A stretch of DNA of 64,000 bases from Paractinoplanes abujensis (GCF_014204895.1 NZ_JACHMF010000001.1:9052001-9116000), one strand, 5' to 3'; counted from the first letter of the stretch, positions 1 through 7,431 are shown. A program made the numbers and translations. Notes: generated by a model from the sequence alone, not told the origin.

Positions 1-260
1 ATCCGGCCTTCTGCGGCGGGTTCGCCGATCGCAGCGATCCCGCGGCCGTGGTGATCAGGCCGGGCTATCTGGACGGTCACTGGACGAAGGATTCGTGGAC
101 TGACGAGGGGGTGCGGAACCGGGTCGGTGCGACCCACTACCCCCTGCCCGTGCTCCTGCAAGCCGTGCTCGACGCGGGCCTGACGCTGACGAGCTTCAGC
201 GAGGGCGGCGAGCCGGTGCCGACCACGCTGGCGGTGCGCGCGACGAAGATCACACCATGA
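1..260 (+). CDS. SAM-dependent methyltransferase, C-terminal fragment (5' end outside window)
   Basis: The reading frame is already open at the left edge (first full codon at base 3) and ends at TGA 258-260, so only about 85 C-terminal residues are visible. The tail has the look of class I SAM-dependent methyltransferases: a GHW-containing segment followed by HYPLPVLLQAVLDAGL and a closing beta strand. The SAM-binding motifs lie outside the window, so the substrate cannot be inferred. The gene converges on and overlaps by 11 bp a small membrane-protein gene on the opposite strand. Confidence 0.6.
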   Translation, partial: PAFCGGFADRSDPAAVVIRPGYLDGHWTKDSWTDEGVRNRVGATHYPLPVLLQAVLDAGLTLTSFSEGGEPVPTTLAVRATKITP

Positions 261-387
261 ACATCATGGCGCCGACGCCCAGCAGGACGAGCAGCAGCAT
301 CGCGATGAGCAGGCCCTTCTCAGCGGAAGCGGCGGCGGCGTCAGGGGTGACGGTGTCGGTCGTGGTGGCGAGCGGCTCACTGCTCAT
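250..387 (-). CDS. Small single-pass membrane protein (45 aa)
   Basis: A 45-residue reading frame runs from ATG at 387 to TGA at 250. The N-terminal half is Thr/Ala/Asp rich and acidic (MSSEPLATTTDTVTPDAA); the C-terminal half is one hydrophobic helix of about 20 residues (GLLIAMLLLVLLGVGAMMF) preceded by EK. It is predicted to be membrane-anchored with a short soluble tail. No family is recognised. Its start lies 27 bp from the divergent phospholipase D-family gene. The clean soluble-tail/TM organisation, which a random shadow frame would not be expected to give, supports it as real, but it is short. Confidence 0.5.
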   Translation of the reverse strand: MSSEPLATTTDTVTPDAAAASAEKGLLIAMLLLVLLGVGAMMFMV

Positions 388-413
388 TACTGGCCCCTCC
401 GGAGCGTCTCGGC

Positions 414-2027
414 GTGCATGCGCCGGTCTGGCGACTTAGATTCGAGGGCGTGCCAATTCCGGACTGGTTTCTCAGTGCAGAGGAGCGCGGCAACCCGGAC
501 TCCTCCATACCCAGATGGTGCGCCGGAAACGCGGCCGAACCGCTTATTCACGGCAAAACATATTTTGACCGTCTGGTGACGGAGGTGGAAAGTCTCCGCG
601 AGGGTGACCACCTGTTCTTCACCGACTGGCGGGGCGACCCCGACGAGAAGATGCGCGACGACGGCCCGACGATCGCCGAGTTGTTCAGCGCGGCGGCCCG
701 GCGGGGCGTGGTCGTCAAGGGTCTGCTGTGGCGCTCCCACCTCGACAAGCTCGCCTACAGCGAGGAGGAGAACCGCAACCTCAGCCAGGCGATCCGCGAG
801 GCCGGCGGTGAGGTCCTGCTCGACCAGCGCGTCCGCCGGGGCGGTTCGCACCACCAGAAGCTGGTCGTGCTGCGTCACCCGGGCCGCCCCGAACTCGACG
901 TGGCGTTCGCCGGCGGCATCGACCTGTGTCACAGCCGCCGTGACGACGAACGGCACCTCGGTGATCCGCAGGCGGTGGCCATGGCCGAGGCGTACGGGCC
1001 GAACCCGCCCTGGCACGACGTGCAGCTGGCGCTGCGCGGGCCGGTCGTGGGGGTGCTCGACCTGACGTTCCGCGAGCGCTGGAACGAGCCCGACGATCTC
1101 GACCAGCACGGCCCGATCTCCACGATCACCGACAAGCTGCAGCACGCCGACATGAGCGCCGACAAACTGCCGCCGCAGCCGCCCGACCCGCCCGAGTGCG
1201 GGCCGCTGACGATCCAGACGTTGCGGACCTACCCGGCGATGCGCCCGAAGTACGACTTCGCGCCGAACGGCGAGCAGAGCATCGCCCGCGGCTACACCAA
1301 GGCGATCAAGCGGGCCCGGCGGCTCATCTACCTGGAGGACCAGTATCTGTGGTCCACCGAGGTGGCCCAGCTGTTCGCCGACGCGCTGCGGGCCAACCCC
1401 GACCTGCACCTGGTGGCCGTCGTGCCGCGGCACCCCGATGTGGACGGTGCGTTCGCGCTGCCGCCCAATCAGATCGGCCGCGAGAAGGCGATTGAGCTGT
1501 GCACGTCGGCCGCGCCCGACCGCGTGCACATCTTCGACCTCGAGAACGAGGCCGGCACGCCGATCTACGTGCACGCCAAGGTGTGCGTGGTGGACGACGT
1601 GTGGTGCAGCGTGGGCAGCGACAACTTCAACCGCCGGTCCTGGACGCACGACAGTGAGCTGTCCAACGCGATCCTCGACGACACACGCGACGAGCGGCAG
1701 CCCGTCGACCCGGCGGGGCTGGGTGACCAGGCGCGACGGTTCCCGCGGGAGCTGCGTCTGACGCTGGCCGGCGAACACCTGTGCCGCACCGAGCACACCG
1801 ACCTGATCGATCCGGCCGACTTCGTCCGCGAGATGACCGGGGCGGCCGACGCGCTGAAGAAGTGGGCCGACGGCGGCCGTACGGGGTTGCGCCCACCGGG
1901 CCGCCTGATGCCGCACTCGATCGAGCGCCTCTCCTGGTTCCAGCGGTGGTGGGCGTCCCCGGTCTACCGGCTGGTCTACGACCCGGACGGGCGGCGCTGG
2001 CGGGATCGGCTGGCCAACCGATGGTGA
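414..2027 (+). CDS. Phospholipase D-family protein
   Basis: This is a 537-residue member of the phospholipase D superfamily, whose enzymes hydrolyse or transfer phosphodiester bonds of phospholipids. Two HKD regions are visible: the first at about H147-x-K149, in a Gly-Ser-His-His context, and the second at H387-x-K389-x4-D394, followed by GSDNFNRRSW. In the first, the usual Asp at the end of HxKx4D is replaced by Arg (R154). Two half-domains of similar size and no signal peptide suggest a cytoplasmic or peripheral enzyme. GTG 414 is used because GGAG lies 9 bases upstream; GTG 450 (VPIPDWFL) is an alternative that fits the conserved part better but has a poor ribosome site. The next gene converges on it. 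Confidence 0.85.
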   Translation: MHAPVWRLRFEGVPIPDWFLSAEERGNPDSSIPRWCAGNAAEPLIHGKTYFDRLVTEVESLREGDHLFFTDWRGDPDEKMRDDGPTIAELFSAAARRGVVVKGLLWRSHLDKLAYSEEENRNLSQAIREAGGEVLLDQRVRRGGSHHQKLVVLRHPGRPELDVAFAGGIDLCHSRRDDERHLGDPQAVAMAEAYGPNPPWHDVQLALRGPVVGVLDLTFRERWNEPDDLDQHGPISTITDKLQHADMSADKLPPQPPDPPECGPLTIQTLRTYPAMRPKYDFAPNGEQSIARGYTKAIKRARRLIYLEDQYLWSTEVAQLFADALRANPDLHLVAVVPRHPDVDGAFALPPNQIGREKAIELCTSAAPDRVHIFDLENEAGTPIYVHAKVCVVDDVWCSVGSDNFNRRSWTHDSELSNAILDDTRDERQPVDPAGLGDQARRFPRELRLTLAGEHLCRTEHTDLIDPADFVREMTGAADALKKWADGGRTGLRPPGRLMPHSIERLSWFQRWWASPVYRLVYDPDGRRWRDRLANRW

Positions 2028-2049
2028 GCTTTCGGGCCTCCGTCAAGGG

Positions 2050-2586
2050 CTATCCGATGGTGAGCACCCGTCGGCAGTCGTCCATGACCGAGGGTGAGGC
2101 CAGCGGCGCCCACGTCGGGAACACCGACCGGAAGTAGGGGCCGGCCTTCGCCGCGATCTCGGCCGAGCGCTCGAAGACGTCCAGCTCGTTGACGATGCTC
2201 AGGTCGGCGAAGGCCCGCACCTGGGCCGGCGTCGGCGACTCGGCGTGACCGGTGAAGCGGCTCCATACGGTCTGGGTCTCGGGCAGCGCCCGCCACGTAC
2301 GGTCGCGGTCGCACCCGCCGTATCGGTAGACCAGCGCCTCCGCCGGGGCCCCGACGAGCGCGCGCAGCTCACGGCGGGCGGTCACCTCGAGCAGCACCAC
2401 GGCGAAACCGTCGGTCCCGTACGCCGCATGCGTGAGCCCGGCCAGCTGTTCGTCCTCGCTCAGCCCGTGGGCGGCCAGCCGATCGTGCACGCGGTTCAGG
2501 TGCTCGTAGAGCGAGCCGCCGGCGTGCGCAATCGACTCTGCGCCTCTTTCCCGCAACCACGCGCGGACGTCGTCAACTCGGCTCAT
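2050..2586 (-). CDS. DUF6817-like protein (HD-domain-like)
   Basis: A 178-residue soluble protein with an N-terminal helical segment reading LYEHLNRVHDRL, then LAGLTHAAYGTDGF. This spacing of His residues and the AAYGTDGF block match an actinobacterial family I know as DUF6817, which is HD-phosphohydrolase-like in layout. A metal-dependent function is only inferred. The gene starts one base after the stop of the upstream isoaspartyl methyltransferase-like gene, so the two are almost certainly cotranscribed and perhaps translationally coupled. Confidence 0.6.
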   Translation of the reverse strand: MSRVDDVRAWLRERGAESIAHAGGSLYEHLNRVHDRLAAHGLSEDEQLAGLTHAAYGTDGFAVVLLEVTARRELRALVGAPAEALVYRYGGCDRDRTWRALPETQTVWSRFTGHAESPTPAQVRAFADLSIVNELDVFERSAEIAAKAGPYFRSVFPTWAPLASPSVMDDCRRVLTIG

Positions 2587-2587
2587 G

Positions 2588-3634
2588 TCACAGCTCCCAG
2601 CTGCTCGGCATCAGGATCGGGGAGTCGGGGTCACCGCCCGCAGCGAGACCGATCCGCCACGCGCCCATCGGCGGCCGGCCCCGTTCCAGCCAGCGGTCGA
2701 TGATGGCGGCCGCCTCCGCGCCCCCGGGGCCACTGGAGGTGATGCTCCCGTCCGGGAACACGATCGCGCCGCCGCTGCGGTCCTCGTCCAGCAGCACCAG
2801 GCAGCTCTGCTCACGGCCGGGCACGGCGGCAAGGGTCGCCCGGCGGTTCCAGATGCCGGCCGCGTACCAGAGATCCCGATATGCGGGCGGATCCAGCGGG
2901 GGATCGAAACGGCTTTTCCCGTACGGGTGGAGGTCTTTGAGCGCGCCCGGCGGTGCGGGCGCGGGGAACGGACGCGCGGCCGTCAGCGGACCCGCGGCGA
3001 CCATGAAGCCGGCCGGGGTGACGACACGAGCCGCGTGGCCGGGGCTGATCTCGAGGACGGGGTGCGTGCCGGCGTGCTCGACCGGGGCCACGATGGGGGT
3101 CTGCCACCGCGGCGACACACCGGCCACCCCCACGGTGACGATCACGCGGTCGACCGGCTCGTCCGGCCGGCCCGCATAACCGTCCCCGAGCTCGACCCGT
3201 ACGCCGCTGACCCCGGCGCGGGCCACGGCGGCGCGGGCCCGGCCGGCCACGTCCTCCTGCACGTCGATGCTGATCACCCGCGCGCCCATCGTGGCCAGGA
3301 GCGCCGCGTTGTAGCCGGTGCCGGCTCCGATCTCGAGCACGGTCATGCCGGGCCGCACGTCCAGCGCCTCGATCATGAGTGCCATCAGCGACGGCTGGCT
3401 CGACGAGCTGACCGGGGTACGGCCGTCGACCTTGGTGACCAGCACGTCGTCGCTGTACACGAGGTCGAGGAAGTCGGGGTCGGCCGGTTCGGCCCACGTG
3501 CCGTCGCGCCGCTGGAACCCGTCGGGCACGAACACCTCACGCGGCACCGCGGCGAAGGCGGCCGCCAGCGGCGGCGAGAGGACGACGCCCCCGTGCCGGA
3601 TCCGATCGACGAACCCCTCTCGCGGCCCAGCCAT
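2588..3634 (-). CDS. Protein-L-isoaspartate O-methyltransferase-like protein
   Basis: A PCMT-type methyltransferase of about 348 residues. The N-terminal third has the pattern of this family in actinomycetes (FVPREVFVP-like segment, SSSSQPSLMALMIEAL), followed by SAM motif I, VLEIGAGTGYNAALL, and a second strand ISIDVQE. The C-terminal third extends beyond classical PCMT enzymes (about 210-230 aa) and may confer a different substrate; some such long homologues modify ribosomal peptides or proteins rather than repair isoaspartate. Start ATG 3634 (MAGPREGF) is preferred to the ATG seven codons upstream. Coupled to the DUF6817-like gene downstream. Confidence 0.75.
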   Translation of the reverse strand: MAGPREGFVDRIRHGGVVLSPPLAAAFAAVPREVFVPDGFQRRDGTWAEPADPDFLDLVYSDDVLVTKVDGRTPVSSSSQPSLMALMIEALDVRPGMTVLEIGAGTGYNAALLATMGARVISIDVQEDVAGRARAAVARAGVSGVRVELGDGYAGRPDEPVDRVIVTVGVAGVSPRWQTPIVAPVEHAGTHPVLEISPGHAARVVTPAGFMVAAGPLTAARPFPAPAPPGALKDLHPYGKSRFDPPLDPPAYRDLWYAAGIWNRRATLAAVPGREQSCLVLLDEDRSGGAIVFPDGSITSSGPGGAEAAAIIDRWLERGRPPMGAWRIGLAAGGDPDSPILMPSSWEL

Positions 3635-3711
3635 CCCCTCACCATACGGGGGCAACCGTCCGGCAACCGGTCTGCTCTCAGCGCCACCCGGACCGCACCG
3701 ATCGGAACGGC

Positions 3712-4293
3712 GTGCGCCTCTCCGTCCTGCTCGCCGTCGCTGTCGCCACTCTGGGCGGCTGCGCGGGCACGAGCGCCTCGGCCCGGCCCCGGCCCGCGAT
3801 CAGCTCGCCCGCGCCGGTGCCCGCACCCGTCGTCGACAACACCGGTTCGGCCTGGCCCACGATCGTGGGGTCCCTCATCACGTACGGGCAATGGCTGCTG
3901 GCCGACCCGGACCCCGCGCTCGCCGAGGTCATCGCCGACCCCGGCTGCGCGAGCCACGACGCCCTCACCGGCGAACTGCAGTCCCTGCTGGCCTCGAACG
4001 CCATGGTCCGGACGAGCCCGGCTGTGATCACCGCGGTCGACGGCCCGGCTTCGGCCACCGGCCGCCGCGTGGTCGTCGAGGCGTCGGTGTCGCGGGCCGC
4101 GGAACCGGTGGTGGTCAAGGGCCACACCAGCCTCAGCCCGTCGGCCCGCACGATCTGGCTCGAGGACCGGGCCGAGCTGCCCGCCACGATGCTGACGATG
4201 ACACTGGTGCGCGAGGGCGCGAAGTGGCGCTACTGCTCCGTCGTCGACAAGAGCGGCGATCCGGACGGCGAGGCGCTCACCGACGTGCTGTGA
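3712..4293 (+). CDS. Putative lipoprotein
   Basis: A 193-residue exported protein of unknown function. Residues 1-17 form a lipoprotein signal with a lipobox ending LGGC (Cys17), followed by a Ser/Ala/Pro-rich linker to about residue 45. The folded part is predicted alpha/beta with no recognised domain. It should be anchored on the outer face of the membrane. It starts at GTG 3712 and is transcribed away from the methyltransferase pair; the 77-bp space between them probably holds both promoters. Confidence 0.65.
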   Translation: MRLSVLLAVAVATLGGCAGTSASARPRPAISSPAPVPAPVVDNTGSAWPTIVGSLITYGQWLLADPDPALAEVIADPGCASHDALTGELQSLLASNAMVRTSPAVITAVDGPASATGRRVVVEASVSRAAEPVVVKGHTSLSPSARTIWLEDRAELPATMLTMTLVREGAKWRYCSVVDKSGDPDGEALTDVL

Positions 4294-4308
4294 GGGCCGT
4301 CCGCGACG

Positions 4309-5280
4309 TCAGTCGGTGTGCGGCATCCGCTCGGCCGGGATGACGCCCAGGCGGCCCTTCTGGAAGTCCTCGAAGGCCTGCTTGAGTTCGGCCTGGGTGT
4401 TCATGACGAACGGGCCGTAGTGGGCCACCGGCTCGCGGATCGGGCGGCCGCCCATGATGAACAGTTCCATGGCCGGGATGTTCGAGTCCTGCGTGGCGTC
4501 GGCGGTGACCCGGATGGCGTCGCCCGGGCCGTGCGCGGCCAGCTGGCCGATGTGGATCGGGCGGGCCTCGGCGCCGACCGTGCCCCGGCCGGCCAGCACG
4601 TAGACCAGCGCGTTGTAGTCGGGCTGCCAGGGCAGGTCGAGCCGCGCGCCGGGCTGCAGGGTGACGTGGGCCAGGTTGATCGGGGTGAAGGTGGAGCCGG
4701 GCCCGGCGTGGCCGCCGACCTCGCCCGCGATCACCCGGATCAGGCTGCCGCCGTCGGGGGTGGTCAGCAGGCCGGCCTCACGACCGCGGATGTCCTGGTA
4801 CTTCGGGGTGATCATCTTGGCCGCGCGGGGCAGGTTGACCCAGAGCTGCAGGCCGTGGAACAGGCCACCGCTGGTCACCAGGTGCTCGGGCGGCGCCTCG
4901 ATGTGCAGAATGCCCTGGCCGGCGGTCATCCACTGGGTGTCGCCGTTGGCGATCGTGCCGCCGCTGCCCAGCGAGTCCTGGTGGTCCATGATCCCGTCGA
5001 TCATGTAGGTCACCGTCTCGAAGCCGCGGTGCGGGTGCCACGGGGTGCCCTTCGGCTCGCCCGGCGCGTAGTCGACCTCGCCCATCTGGTCGAGGTGGAT
5101 GAACGGGTCGAGCTCGTTGAGCGGCACCCCGGCGAACGCCCGCCGTACGGGGAAGCCCTCACCCTCGTATCCGCTGGGGGCGGTGGTCAGGCGGCGGACG
5201 GGACGGAAGCTCGTGGCGGCGGGGTCGAGCTGAGGCAGTCGCGGCAGGACGAGGACGTCGTCGACGGTGATGGCGGGCAT
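4309..5280 (-). CDS. Pirin family protein
   Basis: A 323-residue bicupin of the pirin family. The N-terminal cupin carries the metal-binding region WHPHRGFETVTYMIDG, with His and Glu ligands, followed by GDTQWMTAGQGILHIE, which is diagnostic. The C-terminal cupin ends about residue 290. Bacterial pirins bind Fe and several have quercetinase activity or act in redox signalling; which applies here is unknown. The start at 5280 is set by a perfect AGGAGG (5287-5292) six bases upstream. A MarR-family gene lies immediately upstream in the same orientation, and the intervening region holds a palindrome matching one at the MarR promoter. Confidence 0.9.
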   Translation of the reverse strand: MPAITVDDVLVLPRLPQLDPAATSFRPVRRLTTAPSGYEGEGFPVRRAFAGVPLNELDPFIHLDQMGEVDYAPGEPKGTPWHPHRGFETVTYMIDGIMDHQDSLGSGGTIANGDTQWMTAGQGILHIEAPPEHLVTSGGLFHGLQLWVNLPRAAKMITPKYQDIRGREAGLLTTPDGGSLIRVIAGEVGGHAGPGSTFTPINLAHVTLQPGARLDLPWQPDYNALVYVLAGRGTVGAEARPIHIGQLAAHGPGDAIRVTADATQDSNIPAMELFIMGGRPIREPVAHYGPFVMNTQAELKQAFEDFQKGRLGVIPAERMPHTD

Positions 5281-5313
5281 GGCATGCCTCCTGGGTGGTC
5301 GTGCCTGAACTCT

Positions 5314-5333
5314 AACTCTTTCAAAACTGAAAG
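5314..5333. promoter_or_regulatory. Probable MarR operator in front of pirin gene
   Basis: The 20-bp stretch contains a perfect inverted repeat, CTTTCA-AAAC-TGAAAG (5318-5333), located 20-35 bases upstream of the pirin ribosome site. The same sequence, AACTCTTTCAAA-x-CTGAAA, occurs just before the MarR gene. A near-identical pair at the two promoters of a regulator/target pair strongly suggests a MarR binding site. Confidence 0.75.
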
Positions 5334-5348
5334 AACACCCGGACCGGG

Positions 5349-5789
5349 TCAGTTCTTCCGCACCTTGTCGAACACTCGTGTGATCACTTCGAGCTCGTCG
5401 GGTTCGAGGCGGTCGATGAAGCTGTCGCGCACGGTGATGAGATGCAGCGGGGCGGCCGATTCGAGCGCCGCCATACCCTCGTCGGTGAGCACAGCCTCCT
5501 GGCCGCGGCCGTCCTCGGGGCACGGCTGCTTGCGCACCAAGCCCCGCTTGACCATCGAGCTGATCTGATAGGTGACGCGGCTGGGGGAGAACCACAGGCG
5601 GCCGGCCAGCTCACCCATGCGCAGCCGGCGCGCGGGGGCCTCGGACAGCACCACCAGAACGTGGTAGTCATTCATGCTGAGACCGGTCTGCGCGCGCAGC
5701 TCGTCCTCGAGGTGGGTGTGCAGCGCCCATGAGCTCTCGATGAAGGTGCGCCAGGCGAGCTGCTGACTGTCGCTCAGGGGTTCGGCCAC
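5349..5789 (-). CDS. MarR family transcriptional regulator
   Basis: A 146-residue winged-helix regulator. Visible are the N-terminal dimerisation helices, the recognition region RLRMGELAGRLWFSPSRVTYQISSMVKRGLV, and a wing containing the DGRGQEAVLTDEG motif typical of MarR proteins. It probably represses itself and the downstream pirin gene through the two TTTCA-N4-TGAAA palindromes. The start is GTG 5789; the ribosome site is weak because the putative operator sits only about a dozen bases upstream. The inducer is unknown; redox-active or phenolic compounds are typical for the family. Confidence 0.9.
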   Translation of the reverse strand: MAEPLSDSQQLAWRTFIESSWALHTHLEDELRAQTGLSMNDYHVLVVLSEAPARRLRMGELAGRLWFSPSRVTYQISSMVKRGLVRKQPCPEDGRGQEAVLTDEGMAALESAAPLHLITVRDSFIDRLEPDELEVITRVFDKVRKN

Positions 5790-5800
5790 CGGAGAACTGT

Positions 5801-5820
5801 AACTCTTTCAAATCTGAAAC
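5801..5820. promoter_or_regulatory. Probable MarR operator (autoregulatory)
   Basis: AACTCTTTCAAATCTGAAAC contains the inverted repeat TTTCA-AATC-TGAAA (5806-5819), identical over 18 of 20 positions to the site before the pirin gene. It begins 11 bases from the MarR start codon, so binding would block initiation of its own transcription. Confidence 0.75.
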
Positions 5821-5904
5821 ACCAAGTGGCCCGGCTCACGAAACTTCTTCGCAACATCGCCTATCATCGGGCCCTGGGTTCGGCCGGGCCTGTGGGGGCA
5901 GCGG

Positions 5905-6297
5905 ATGGCGTACCGGGTGGAGTACGACGGCGAAGTGATCGAGTTCGCCGCGCTGGACGCTGCGCTCGACTGTGCGCGCAATGCGATCGTCAACGATCTG
6001 GGGCGCATCGACGGCTGGGCGGTCGACCACGACGAGGAACTCAACGACTGGTACGTCAGGGGTGTGCGCAACGGCCGGCGGATCGGTCCCACCGCCGTCG
6101 TGTCGGGGCCCCGCGCCCGGCCGGCCGTCTTCGAGGAGTGGGAGCGCCGGGTCGTGTTCATCGGGGAGACCCCGGCCGACGCGTTCGCGATGGCGGCCGC
6201 CTGGCTCGAGAAGCGGCCGGACATCACGACCCTGGGTGACGTCGGCTGGCACCACACCGCCGACGGTCACCAGTTGCGCGTCTACTTCCAGCCTTAG
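5905..6297 (+). CDS. Hypothetical protein (130 aa)
   Basis: A 130-residue acidic soluble protein with no recognised domain. It contains two similar stretches, AALDAALDCARNAI near residue 16 and PADAFAMAAAWLE near residue 92, each preceded by a strand, which suggests an internal duplication of a beta-alpha unit. Aromatic residues cluster near the C-terminus (GWHH, RVYFQP). Start ATG 5905 is the first in frame. Its end overlaps the end of the convergent Clp-N gene by 4 bp. Confidence 0.6.
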   Translation: MAYRVEYDGEVIEFAALDAALDCARNAIVNDLGRIDGWAVDHDEELNDWYVRGVRNGRRIGPTAVVSGPRARPAVFEEWERRVVFIGETPADAFAMAAAWLEKRPDITTLGDVGWHHTADGHQLRVYFQP

Positions 6298-6896
6298 GCG
6301 GCCGCGGCGTTCACCGAGCGCTCCATGTCCGCCCGTAAACGGTCGAAGTCCACGCCGCGTTCGGCCAGGATCAGCGCGGCCAGCCCGTTACCCTCCCGCA
6401 GCAACCCCAGCATGATGTGCTCGGGCGCGATGAACTTCTGCTTGAGCCGGATCGCCTCGCGCAGCGACAACTCGAGCACCTTCTTGTTGCGGTTGGTGAA
6501 GGGGATGTGTCCGTGGCCGGCGGAGAACTTGCCGAACAGCCCCCTCTTCTTCGGCGCCGGGCGGGGCAGGGTCAGCGCGCCGGCCCCGAAGTTCGCCTCG
6601 ATTGCTTCCCGTACGGCGGCCAGGTCGATCCCGATGGCCTTGAGCGCGGCCGCGTCCTCCGCGTCGGCGTCGCTGAGCACCGGGCCGTCCTGTGTGTGCC
6701 CGCCGATCCGGGCCAGGATGTCGGCCCGCACGGTCGCGGCGTCGAGACCGGTCGACCGGGCGACCGGCCCTTCGGGGTCGGCGAGCAGCGTGAGCAGCAC
6801 GTGTTCGGTGCCGATGTGCTCGTGGTGCAGCGAACGGGCCTCGCTCTGGGCGTTGACCACAACGGAACGCGCGGCCGCGGTGAATCGCTCGAACAT
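6294..6896 (-). CDS. Clp N-terminal domain protein without ATPase
   Basis: A 200-residue protein consisting of two Clp-N repeats. The first covers residues 1-75 (MFERFTAAARSVVVNAQSEA, then HIGTEHVLLTLL); the second is near residues 130-195 (NRNKKVLELSLREAI, then FIAPEHIMLGLLREG). These repeats normally form the substrate/adaptor-binding N-domain of ClpC, but no AAA+ module, Walker motif or ClpP loop follows. It may act as an adaptor, decoy or chaperone; this is inference. It starts one base after the stop of a small HTH gene with which it forms a two-gene operon. Confidence 0.85.
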   Translation of the reverse strand: MFERFTAAARSVVVNAQSEARSLHHEHIGTEHVLLTLLADPEGPVARSTGLDAATVRADILARIGGHTQDGPVLSDADAEDAAALKAIGIDLAAVREAIEANFGAGALTLPRPAPKKRGLFGKFSAGHGHIPFTNRNKKVLELSLREAIRLKQKFIAPEHIMLGLLREGNGLAALILAERGVDFDRLRADMERSVNAAAA

Positions 6897-6897
6897 C

Positions 6898-7134
6898 TCA
6901 GTCCTCCCGTGGGTCCGGCGCCGGCATCAAGCGCGCGTGCTTTTTATGTACGCCCTGACGGGTCACCTCGAGTGCGTCGGCGATCTCCTGCCAGGACCAG
7001 CCTTTGCGGCGGGCGTTCGCCACCTGCAGGTGCTCGAGGCCCTCGAGCAGGCGGCGCAACGCCACGACCGCGCGCAGGCCGACCCGGGGATCGGCGCTGC
7101 TCGCCGCCGCGGCGAGGTCGGTTGCTTCGGTCAT
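6898..7134 (-). CDS. Small helix-turn-helix regulator of the Clp-N operon
   Basis: A 78-residue DNA-binding protein. A helical N-terminal region is followed by the helix-turn-helix GWSWQEIADALEVTRQGVHKKHARL, which resembles sigma-factor-region-4-like or LuxR-like HTH folds. It is the first gene of an operon with the Clp-N protein. Two perfect GTCAAC-N4-GTTGAC palindromes overlap its promoter, so autorepression is likely. The promoter position puts transcription start at or next to the ATG, making this mRNA probably leaderless. Confidence 0.8.
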   Translation of the reverse strand: MTEATDLAAAASSADPRVGLRAVVALRRLLEGLEHLQVANARRKGWSWQEIADALEVTRQGVHKKHARLMPAPDPRED

Positions 7135-7137
7135 ACT

Positions 7138-7180
7138 GTCAACTTAGGTTGACTCGCTGATTCTGTCAACCCTGGTTGAC
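7138..7180 (-). promoter_or_regulatory. Promoter with twin GTCAAC-N4-GTTGAC operators
   Basis: Read on the minus strand there is a -35 TTGACA (7169-7164), a 17-bp spacer and a -10 TAAGTT (7146-7141), six bases before the ATG at 7134. Two perfect inverted repeats, GTCAAC-TTAG-GTTGAC (7138-7153) and GTCAAC-CCTG-GTTGAC (7165-7180), overlap the -10 and the -35 respectively, with centres 27 bp apart. This is the layout expected for repression by a dimeric regulator, most simply the HTH protein encoded immediately downstream. Confidence 0.8.
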
Positions 7181-7191
7181 GAAGCGGGCAC

Positions 7192-7219
7192 AAAAAAGCC
7201 GGCCGTGAAGGCCGGCTTT
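7192..7219 (-). terminator. Intrinsic terminator of the DUF3072 gene
   Basis: A perfect 10-bp stem, AAAGCCGGCC / GGCCGGCTTT, with loop GTGAA (7195-7219). On the minus strand it is followed by a run of T (complement of 7192-7197), just past the DUF3072 stop codon. Confidence 0.8.
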
Positions 7220-7223
7220 CTCG

Positions 7224-7415
7224 TTACCGGCCGCGGCCGGTCTTTTCCTGCAGTTCTTCGATCTTCTCGGACGCCTCGGCCTTGGTCAGGCCGTCAGGAA
7301 CCTCTTCCTGAGCTTCGTTGGCCAGCGTATGCAGGTAGGACTCCTGCGGGCCGGTCGCCGGCTCATCGCCGGTGGTCCAGTCCGAAGGATCCTTGACGGG
7401 GTTCGTGTCGGTCAT
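7224..7415 (-). CDS. DUF3072 family small protein
   Basis: A 63-residue protein matching the DUF3072 family: an N-terminal KDPSDWTTGDEPATG block, a central QESYLHTLANEAQEE helix and a C-terminal LTKAEASEKIEELQEKTGRG segment that resembles a small SAP-like or helix-loop-helix unit. The family is common in actinobacteria and uncharacterised. A good AAGGAG ribosome site precedes ATG 7415. A GAAC-N4-GTTC sequence lies 19 bp upstream of the start, and an intrinsic terminator follows, so the gene is monocistronic. Confidence 0.85.
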   Translation of the reverse strand: MTDTNPVKDPSDWTTGDEPATGPQESYLHTLANEAQEEVPDGLTKAEASEKIEELQEKTGRGR

Positions 7416-7431
7416 CAGGCGCTCCTTTTGT

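Noticed and set aside
387..1916. Long antisense open frame over the phospholipase D gene (509 aa)
   Set aside because: It is a GC-driven shadow: Arg/Gln/His/Val-rich with no domain, opposite a gene with clear HKD motifs.
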